Assembly: GCA_025175895.1 (NCBI GenBank)
Contig: CM046003.1
Location: 43,332,335 to 43,396,334, forward strand
Reading direction: 5' to 3'
Length of the DNA stretch: 64,000 nt
Origin: Wurfbainia villosa
Taxonomy: Eukaryota; Streptophyta; Magnoliopsida; Zingiberales; Zingiberaceae
Shown one piece after another: positions 56,374 to 64,000 of this stretch. Positions within the stretch are counted from its first letter, which is position 1. Each line of letters starts with the position of its first letter. Position numbers and translations under genes: made by a program. Under the pieces are notes generated by a model. That model saw only the letters and a program-made list of their open reading frames with translations. It did not search any database and was not told the origin of the DNA.

Positions 56374-57985
56374 TATTGGTGCAATCGGCCCAGGTCATGA
56401 TTGACCAGACTCGAGTTTGACTCGAGTGATGTTTTGATGTTTGACATAGTATGTTTGACATTGATGAACGACATTTATGTTTTGGGGAGATTGTTTATAC
56501 AATCGACCCAGGTTATAATTGACCAGACTCGAGTTTGACTCGAGGGAGACTTTGATGGTTGACTAGGGTTGACCATGTGATTATGAGAAAGTCCAAGCAT
56601 GGGTCTTGGCAAGGTAAAGTCCAAGTCATGGGTGCTTGGCATGGAAAGTCCAAGTGGGACACTTGGCATTTGGGAAAGTCCAAGTCTTGAGTACTTGGCA
56701 GAAGGGAAGTCCAAGCATGGGTCTTGGCATGGAAAGTCTAACATGGGTTGGCAAGGGAAAGTCCAAGCTTGAGTCTTGGTATTTGAGAAGTCCAAGGGGT
56801 TTGATATTGGCAGTGTAAAGTCCAAGGGTGGAGTCTTGGCAGCATAAGTCCAATGGTTGATGGCGTAAAGTCCAAGCAGAGTCTTGGCGGCGTAAGTCTA
56901 ATGTGCCTTGGTGGTGTAGACACCGTTAGCATGACATAGCCGATGAAAGCACCTGAAGGCTAGCACGATGGATGAACAAGTCATGGATGACTTGGAGGGA
57001 TCTGAGAGGTGTGAGGCTGATGGAGGTGGCTGGAAGGCTTAGGTCTAGGCTAAGAGTGGTCTAGAAAGTATGGGGACACCATACTTGGGTTAAAACCTCA
57101 TCTTTGAGGTTGACAGTCGACTGACATTATGGCCGGTTCGACTGCCGTGAGTTGACTAGAGCTCGACTGCCATTTAGGGCTGAAATTGCCTTGGCAAATC
57201 AATCGCTCATTAAGCGATTGATCACGCCACGATCACGCTAATTGGAGCTTGATCGCCGGAAGTCGATCGCCGCCGATCGCGCTGAGTCGCGAGCACAGAA
57301 TGCTCCGTCGCCGACTGGGCAGTTAACTACGGGGCTGGAAGTCGACTGCTAATGTTGGTAGTCGACTGGTGAGAGTCCCGTTGGAACTTTTTCAGCATGG
57401 ATTGAGCCGTTGTCTCACAGCAACAGTGGCATCAGTCGACTGGTGACTTATGGTAGTCGACTGATCGGCGAAAATCTAGCCCGATGCAGGTTAAAAAGAG
57501 AAGCTCGTGGAGGATTTCGGCATTGGTTCTTTGGGAGCTTTAGTAAGACGATTTGAAGGCGATTTGCAGGTGCATTTCAGGGCCCTTCAAGCTCATCCAA
57601 GCAACCGACAAACAAGTGCTCAAAACCCTAGTTTATAAAGTGTTCTTTATATTTTCACTTGTATTTTCTTGTTTACTTTGTATTACTTATTGTAATTCAT
57701 TGTATGAGGTTTCTCCACCTCCGACTTGTTGTTGAGAAGGAGTTTATTGCTTAGTGGTGTTTGTGGCATCGCTAGAGCTCTTTAGAGCTCGATCCGTGGA
57801 GTAGGAACCATTCGGTTCCGAACCACGTTATATGATTGTGTAGTGCTTGTGTTCGTGTTGTATTTGCTTTATTATTTCTATTTTCGCTGCGCTAACACAA
57901 TTTGTAGACAAGCACGCAACGAATTCCATCATCGATACTAGCATGGGCTATTCACCCCCCTCTAGCGTCCAATCGATCCCCTACA
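56374..57985 (+). repeat. 3' LTR of element V
   Basis: Partner of 44653-46225. The inner end reads TATTGGTGCAATCGG. The CCAAG/CTTGG array lies at 56587-56905. The region 57190-57340 differs strongly from the other LTR at the palindrome sites, although flanking sequence agrees closely. Confidence 0.93.
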
Positions 57986-57990
57986 TTAAT

Positions 57991-59714
57991 GATTTAAACC
58001 TAGTTGGATGTTGTAGAAGGGTTACGCTTGATGATTGGGGGTTTCTAATTCATATTCGATAAAAGGGATGCGAATATAGGAACTATATAGTAGTTAATTT
58101 GTAAGTAGTTGTATGCTTGCACTTAATTATAATTGATGATATTTGTAGGATGTGGATATGAGATAGGTCCACGGGTGTAAAGACAGTTGGTATTCTTCAT
58201 AGCAGGCGGGTATCTTTGACTTATCTTCTTTTAGATATTGTTATATTGTTGTTCATCGTTTACTATAGTTAGTAATGGTTTTCTATGCTTTTAACTACCC
58301 TGGATTATCACTATCTAGTACATGTTGTAGCCTTTTCATATGCTTATTATATTGGTCCTCTATCATTTTGATACTTATCATTTGTTTATTTGGCACTAAG
58401 AGTAGTTACATACCTTACATACTGGGCATTGAATGAATAGTGGATATACCTTGCATGTATACATAGACTTATGTACTTAGGTTATTTGATATGGGCTCCT
58501 ATTAGTACATACCATAGGTAGCCATGGATTGACAGGTGTATCGTGCATTAGTGACATGCACCATCTTGCATTATTGCATGACTGGTGATCATTGGCTCCT
58601 CGATAGGAGGTGAAACTACTTAGTAGTTGAGCCCATCGTCAGTTACATTATCTACACACACAACCACTCGTGAGTTTGTGGTATTTCAGGAGGGTGTGTG
58701 TAGTTTCTCTGTCAGGGCTCCATGGTGGTCGCTCAGGATATTGGTATTATGACATGGTAGAAGACAGGGATCTCTCCTTCGTTGTGAGATGAGGAGATGA
58801 GACGAGGTGATGTCCCCCATATATATACATGGGGTAGGAGGGTGATACTCCACCAGCATCCTGTTCACTCGATCACATAGGTGTAGTGACGATAGAGTGC
58901 ACAGTTGTCATAGCCCTACCCACTCGACCGACACACATGACATGTCGGTGGCTTGACTGGCGTCAGGGGTGACACAGGTCATTGCATTATGTGCATATGC
59001 TTTACTATATGCATTGCTTGTTGCACTTTTGGTTGTTGCATATGATTGTCATGCACATGCAGGAGGTATTATGTAGTTTTTTTGGTGGTTCTACATCTGC
59101 TTGTATGGATGTATCTTATGTCAGCTTAGGTGATTCTGGTATGTACAGTTTCAGGTATGTATTTTTGTCGAGAAACTGTACTAGCATGGTTATTATTGCT
59201 ACTTATAGTTTACTATGCATGACTATTAGATATCTGCTGAGTTTTACTCACTCCGTTGATATCTATTTTATTTCAGGATGAAGCCTTCCGAAGGGTCTAG
59301 TTGCCAGTCCCCTGATCTGACGACTCCATTATTTTGATTTCAGTTTTCCATATTTTTATCACTAGTATTCTATGTTTTAAACTTGTAGTATTTTATACTC
59401 GTGGTTGTTTTGGTGGTACTTGATTATGTCCTTATGGACTTTTTGTTTCAATTTGTTTTGGTTTTGTGTGTGTGGTTGCGTATTCATGCTCAGATGGCAG
59501 AAGAGGTAAGTCTAGAGGTTTTAGGCTTCTTATTTACTTTGGTTGTTGGCGTGAGGCCTATATATTATATGTATTGTGGTGTTTTATGTTCTGGTCATGT
59601 TGGCCGATGTATAATGGGTCGTGTGAGTGTTGTATACAGGTTTCAATTATCCACAGTACAGGAGAGGTGCTGTCCGATTTTCATCGGACAAGTACCCCCT
59701 CTCGGGGCATGACA
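57991..59714 (+). repeat. Second part of solo LTR G
   Basis: Continuation of 43534-44652 after element V. It includes an 8-bp perfect hairpin (TGTCCGAT / ATCGGACA, 59671-59690) just before the LTR end. No gene is seen; short ORFs here have no recognisable product. Confidence 0.75.
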
Positions 59715-59794
59715 CAAGGCATCAGTCGACTGGAGGAAATATCAGTCGACTAATGGATGTAGCAGTCGACTGATAATGAACGTGGACACTGTAG
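59715..59794 (+). repeat. 3' LTR of element I, second part
   Basis: Resumes the LTR of I at CATCAGTCGACTGG, matching 3934-4030 of the 5' LTR with three CAGTCGACTG palindromes. It is cut again by element VII at 59795; about 590 bp of this LTR should lie beyond the window. Confidence 0.9.
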
Positions 59795-61493
59795 TGTTGG
59801 GATGCATACTGAAAGTCTAGCTTTTGTATGAACATCTTCATTTTGAAATAAGAATCACATGATCATTGCTTGCATTTTATATTTATTTATGTATATTGTC
59901 TGATACTTTACATTGTAAATAACATGGTGTGAGGTGTCACATAGAAGATCATGTTATCAGTTCCTTGTAGAGTATAAGTAGAGGCTCACAACCAAGATGG
60001 TTTTGGACAACCATTGGCATGGTTGTAGTGTAATTTGGTATTGGTTTATCTTGACCATAGAATTACACTAGTACACTTTGTGTGTATTGAGCAGGATCGA
60101 TCCAGATGTGATTCAATTTATACTGACTATATAATTGAATCAGACCTCAGATATTATAGTGTACATGCTCTTAATCCCGATATAATAACATACACATGTA
60201 CTTAGTATTTATTTCTTTGATTTACCAATGGGTGAGATTTATGTGTTAAATGAATAGGCCTGGTAAGTTGGGAAATAATATTATTTACATGATGTGCCAT
60301 TGATTATAGGAGGAAACCGTGTCCTATATACTAGGGTGATGATGTCCCCTTGAGGAGTTCATAAAGTTCATCGTATAAATCCTGCAGGTGGACTTGGTCC
60401 AATATGATGATAAGAATGAGTGGTACTACTCATGGAGTTAGATATTAATTAATTAAATTTTCAGTAATTTAATTAATTAATGGACATTCGATATCTTAAA
60501 CACGGAGAGATATTTTGTACAAATAATATGTGAAGCCCATATTTAATTATGGGGGTTGGTGAGGTAGATCAATGATGATCCTCTAGTGGAATGGATCATC
60601 ATTAATGGATCGGGTTATATGTGGTTCGGATCCATTGGGTGGCCAAGATCCAACTCCTCCTCATGGTCCCTATTGTAGCCTATTATAAATACCTCTTAAA
60701 TTCTAGATCTATATAAGGATGTGGAGAGCCTTGGGCGAAACAACAAGGTGTGCTAGGGTTGGCATTGGAGAGGTTGGGCGGCAACAAGTTGGAGGCTAGA
60801 GTTTTGGTTTGTCCACTTCCTTAGGGCCGACGGCAACACAAGTGAAGGAGGCTAGGGTTTTGTTCTTCCTCTCCCTCTCTTGGCCGGCGCCACCCTCATC
60901 TTCTCCATCTCCTATAGCCGGCGTTTCCTCTCCCTCTCCTAGGGTCGGCAGCAAAAAGACTCCCTTCCTCTCCTAGGGCCGGCGGACACCAACTCTTGGA
61001 GTTGTGGTGGTCGGCACAAGCAAGGAGAAGAAGGGAGAATTTTCTTCCCTTGTTCGGAGCGAGCAAGGAAGGGAAGATACGAGATCTAGGAGGCTTCGAT
61101 TCTTGGAAGATCATCGCCCACACAATGTCCAAGAAGAGGATAGGAATATAATAGAAGATCAAGAGGTATAATCTTGTTTAATTTTGATTCTTATTTTTTT
61201 GTATTTTGTATGTGGTTTATTGACATAGACCCCGATGATATGCATAAAAACTGGTGATCTGTACATCATCTATTCTGCGGCTAATCGAGGAAATGGGTTA
61301 GGTTGCTTGAACAACAAGTTTGTTCAAGCGACCACTCAAATTGAGAAGCACGATGATGAATTGGTTGCTTGGGCAATTTATCTCCAACCGGATTAGTTTT
61401 AATTAATAAAATTTTAATCCGAGGACGCGAGATAGGATTGCCATGCACAAGCGACTGAAGCGACAAAGCGGGAAACACATCGTTTTCCCTTCA
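59795..61493 (+). repeat. 5' LTR of element VII
   Basis: About 1.7 kb, against 2.58 kb in element IV. The first part matches the LTR of IV. The later part lacks the 27-bp minisatellite and most TTGCCGCCCA decamers, keeping one (TTGGGCGGCAA near 60774). TATA box TATAAATA at 60684-60691. The 3' end was placed by the primer site that follows and is the least certain boundary. Confidence 0.75.
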
Positions 61494-61495
61494 AG

Positions 61496-61506
61496 TGGTA
61501 TCAAAG
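61496..61506 (+). other. Primer binding site of element VII
   Basis: TGGTATCAAAG, one change from the usual initiator tRNA-Met site. Confidence 0.82.
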
Positions 61507-62527
61507 TCACGGTTTCTGATTTTGTGTGTTTGGATTCGGGTACTTTCATGCATTTATCATATATTGTATATGTCGGATAATAGTAGGATGTGCGTAGGCT
61601 AACTTTTTGTTTGCAGGCATAAGATCCAACTATTATGGCAATGTGGATGTATGTGATTGTAACTAATTATTTGAATCCTCGGGGTTGACGAGGCTAATTA
61701 GTATTTAATTTTTGTAATTAAATACGACACTGTTAGCTGCTCATTTTAATTTACTTTCAATCTAGATATGTTGTACACTCCTTCGTGGAGTATAAGATCG
61801 ATGGATGTAAATTAAAATAGTTTATCTTGGCTCGGATCCTTTTGTGGCTTGCACATGGTAAAGGGAGGAGCGGACAAGGTGGTGACACGACGGGAAGCAT
61901 ATTGGAAAACAAAAGCCATAATAGTTGGAAAGTTTCTTTTTTCATATTTATTCCTTATTGTTTGATATGCATGTTGTGTGAAAATTCCTCAATTTCAAAT
62001 TACTAAGTGGGAGAGGGATATTTTTTAATTCCCGAGCCTCCATTACAATTTGACATGTGATGCGAACAAACTTGCGCGTTAGCTCTGAGTGTCTTCCTCC
62101 ATATCAGATGAGTTTGTTTTGCGAATCACTAGGTCAAATATGGTTATAGAAAATTATTTAGGAGCATGTGTACTTCCCCATCGGAAGGCACATAATCCGA
62201 GATAATTGCCTTAGTATCGGGTAATGGTAAACACTTAGATGCAAATAAAAGTATCCTCCCCATCGGAGTCACTGCTTTTATTTGTAGGGCCGAAGAGGAA
62301 CCAACTATTAATTTTATTTGTCAAAAAGTAAAGTTGACAGGATAATAAAATTAATGGGTAAAACCTCCTCTTACAAATGTAGAATTCGTATACGTCCACA
62401 CTATCGTGGCATACGATATTCTCGGTGTTTTGAGGTGTTGGTTGATTTTAAAAATTTTATTGTTTGAGGAATCAATAAATTTTTTGAAATATAATGTTTT
62501 GATCGTTGTGATTCTTAAGTTTTTCAA
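61507..62527 (+). other. Leader of element VII
   Basis: Untranslated leader homologous to the leader of element IV. No ORF conserved between the two copies. Confidence 0.7.
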
Positions 62528-64000
62528 ATGGCTTTCAACCCACTTGCTGTGATTCTGAAAGAAAACAAACTTACTGGACCTAACTATGTTGATTGGAAAT
62601 CGAATCTAGACATTGTCTTGACTGCTGAAGAGTACAAATATGTGCTCTTGGAAGAGTGTCCTCCTAAGACTATGGATGATTCTGGTGAAAAGGAGAAAGA
62701 GAGTTATAGGAAGTGGATCAAGGCTGATGAGATGGCGCGGTGTTACATTTTGGCTTCTATGTCAAATGTATTGCAACATTAGCATCAAGCCTTGAATACT
62801 GCCTATGACATGATGCTCAATCTAAAGGAACTTTTCGGACACCAGAATCGGGCTGCTAGGCAGAAAGCTATGAGGAACTTGATGATGACCACCATGATTG
62901 AGGGAACACCCGTAAGGGATCATGTTCTCAAGATGATGACTCATTTGAATAAGCTGAAAGTCCTTGGAGCGGAGATCGATGAGGAAACCCAGGTCGATAT
63001 CATTCTCTGATCCCTACCTAGAAGTTTTGAGCAGTTCCGCCTGAACTACAATATGAATAAGAGGTTGTATTTGTTGGCGGAGCTTCTAATAGAACTTCAG
63101 GCGGCAGAGGGGCTTTTTCGTCAGAGTGCTCAGGCTATGGTTGCTCAGAAGGTTTCTACTACTAAGACGAAAGGCAAGAAGAAGAAGAAACAAGGTGTAG
63201 AAAAGATGGTGGCAGGACCTCAAGCAGGAGTGAAGAAGCCGAAAGGCAAGTGCTTCACTTGCAAGTAGACTGGACATTGGAAGGTGGACTGCCCTAATCG
63301 AAAATAGAACAAAGGTATATCTTTTAGTTTAGTTGTTGAAACATGTTTAGCGGTATTATCTACCGGTACATGGTGTGAAGATACAGGAGCTACTGATCAT
63401 GTCTGCAACTCTTTGTAGGGGTTCCAGGAAACCAGACGACTAGTTGAGGGAGAGATTACCATCTACATGAGCAATGCTACGAAGGTGGTGGCTATTGCAG
63501 TGGGAGATGTTTATTTATCTTTTAATAGGAATAAAACTTTGGTTCTAAGAAATTGCCTTTATATACCTACATTTAGAAAGAATTTGATTTTAGTTTCTAA
63601 ATTGTTTTTCGATGGATATTCTATTTCTTTTAATGACAGAGTTGTTATAAAAAGGAATAGGGAGATTACTTATTCTAGTGTGTTGGTAGTAAATTTATAC
63701 ACTCTTGAACCAAAAGCTTCCACGATGCAAATAGAAATAAATAACTCATCTTCTAAATCTAATAAGAGAAAAGAACCTTCGAAAATGAACCAAATATATC
63801 TTTGACATCTAAGATTAGGTCATATTAACCTGAGTAAAATTCAAAAGTTGATAGCTGATGGACCTTTGGGTTCATTGGTGGTGGAAGATTTCCCAACCTG
63901 CGAATCTTGCTTGGAAGGTAAAATGACCAAGTGGCCTTTTAAGGCCAAGGGTATAGAGCCAAAGATGTGTTGGAATTGGTTCATTCTGATTTGTGTGGTG
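62528..64000 (+). pseudogene. gag: gag-pol of element VII, 5' part
   Basis: The start MAFNPLAVILKENKLTGPNY is at 62528. The Gag domain has stops at about 62780 and 63008, then LYLLAELLIELQAAE, a Lys-rich stretch and a damaged zinc knuckle (CFTCK, stop, TGHWKVDC) at 63250-63290. The protease motif TWCEDTGATDHVCN (about 63368) keeps its catalytic Asp. Integrase zinc-region sequence (LRLGHINLSKIQ ... CESCLEGKMTK) follows a stop at 63803-63805 and runs off the window. Element IV shares this sequence, which defines how much of its own gag is missing. Confidence 0.88.

Larger units (their letters stand above)
44653..57985 (+). mobile_element. Element V: gag-only, SIRE-like copia, hosting VI
   Basis: Insertion in solo LTR G with target duplication ttaat (44648-44652 and 57986-57990). 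Own DNA is 44653-49043 plus 55579-57985, about 6.8 kb. LTRs are 1573 and 1612 bp, with primer site, gag and polypurine tract. No protease, integrase, reverse transcriptase or RNase H is detectable, so it is non-autonomous. Its gag and LTR start (TGTTGGTGCAATC) are close to those of element VI. Confidence 0.93.
43534..59714 (+). mobile_element. Insertion G: gypsy-like solo LTR, split by element V
   Basis: It begins TGTGAGATATC and ends GGGGCATGACA, with target duplication caagg (43529-43533 and 59715-59719). Own DNA is 43534-44652 plus 57991-59714, about 2.84 kb. There is no primer site, gag, pol or second LTR, so it is a solo LTR left by recombination between the LTRs of a full element. The long LTR, the TGTGA...CATGACA ends, and the stretch with GTTTTACTCACTCCG and TTTCAGGATGAAG resemble LTRs of Ty3/gypsy chromovirus (Del/Tekay) elements. 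That assignment is by style only. Confidence 0.78.
3534..64000 (+). mobile_element. Element I: SIRE-like Ty1/copia, host of the whole nest (3' end outside window)
   Basis: This is the outermost element. Its own DNA is 3534-5098, 10187-14843, 42271-43533 and 59720-59794, and the rest is later insertions. In order it has a 5' LTR (1044 bp), tRNA-Met primer site, broken gag, a gag-pol spacer, and broken protease, integrase, reverse transcriptase and RNase H. A polypurine tract and a 3' LTR cut by G and VII follow. Each segment rejoins its partner in homology exactly at a 5-bp duplication, for example D-N-I / G-S-I-N-L in RNase H across element II. Own length is about 8 kb, normal for copia. Stops and frameshifts throughout mark it as dead and the oldest layer. 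The SIRE/Maximus assignment is inferred from Gag and polypurine-tract style. Confidence 0.9.
59795..64000 (+). mobile_element. Element VII: Ty1/copia related to element IV (truncated by window)
   Basis: It begins TGTTGGGATGCATACTGAAAG, matching the LTR start of IV. LTR 59795-61493, primer site, leader, and broken gag-pol running off the window. The preceding five bases, tgtag, would be its target duplication; the other copy is outside. Several premature stops make it a dead copy. Confidence 0.88.

Noticed and set aside
43534..59714. A complete gypsy retrotransposon
   Set aside because: All coding remnants inside belong to copia elements V and VI with their own target duplications. The joined remainder has no gag, pol, primer site or second LTR.
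58982..59753. ORFs of 95-103 codons in the second half of G
   Set aside because: No recognisable domain; they lie in the LTR, where AT-rich sequence gives chance frames.

Overview
This window is nuclear DNA of a flowering plant. It begins with a decayed plastid insertion (trnN-GUU and the 5' part of ycf1) and is then almost entirely nested LTR retrotransposons. Most are Ty1/copia elements with initiator-tRNA-Met primer sites (TGGTATCAGAG-like). I cannot assign a species or family. No intact host protein gene was found.

Layout. 1-3001: plastid-derived DNA. 3002-3533: anonymous AT-rich DNA. From 3534 to the window end the DNA is one old copia element, here called I, of about 8 kb. Seven insertions have stretched it to more than 60 kb. 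Ib (5099-10181, minus) lies in its gag. II (14844-42265, plus) lies in its RNase H; III (19289-38325, plus) lies in the pol of II; IV (23712-33117, minus) lies at the gag/protease junction of III. In the 3' LTR of I sits G (43534-59714), a gypsy-like solo LTR. G carries V (44653-57985, plus), and V carries VI (49044-55573, minus). VII (59795 to the end, plus) also lies in the 3' LTR of I and leaves the window. All insertions except VII have both ends in the window, with TG...CA outer ends and exact 5-bp target duplications. These are taaga (Ib), atatt (II), aatta (III), gaaga (IV), caagg (G), ttaat (V) and ttact (VI). The order of insertion is therefore unambiguous, and both arms reach four levels.

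Families. I, Ib, II, V and VI look like the SIRE/Maximus branch of copia: a long gag with a coiled coil after the zinc knuckle, and an AAAAAGGGGGAGAT polypurine tract. I and II carry protease, integrase, reverse transcriptase and RNase H, but all are broken. Ib, V and VI carry only gag and must depend on enzymes from other elements. VI still has an uninterrupted 540-residue Gag. III, and the related pair IV and VII, belong to other copia branches with a fused gag-pol frame.

The most unusual signals are non-coding. The leader of III is a chain of inverted repeats: four hairpins share an identical 19-nt core while their stems differ, and a cloverleaf-like module occurs twice with a covarying base pair. 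A CATCTCAC/GTGAGATG hairpin recurs outside the genes of all five SIRE-type elements. The LTRs carry family-specific palindrome arrays (CAGTCGACTG, CCAAG/CTTGG, AACCAAA/TTTGGTT). In three LTR pairs only one LTR keeps the CAGTCGACTG palindromes while the other has CGATCG-like sequence.
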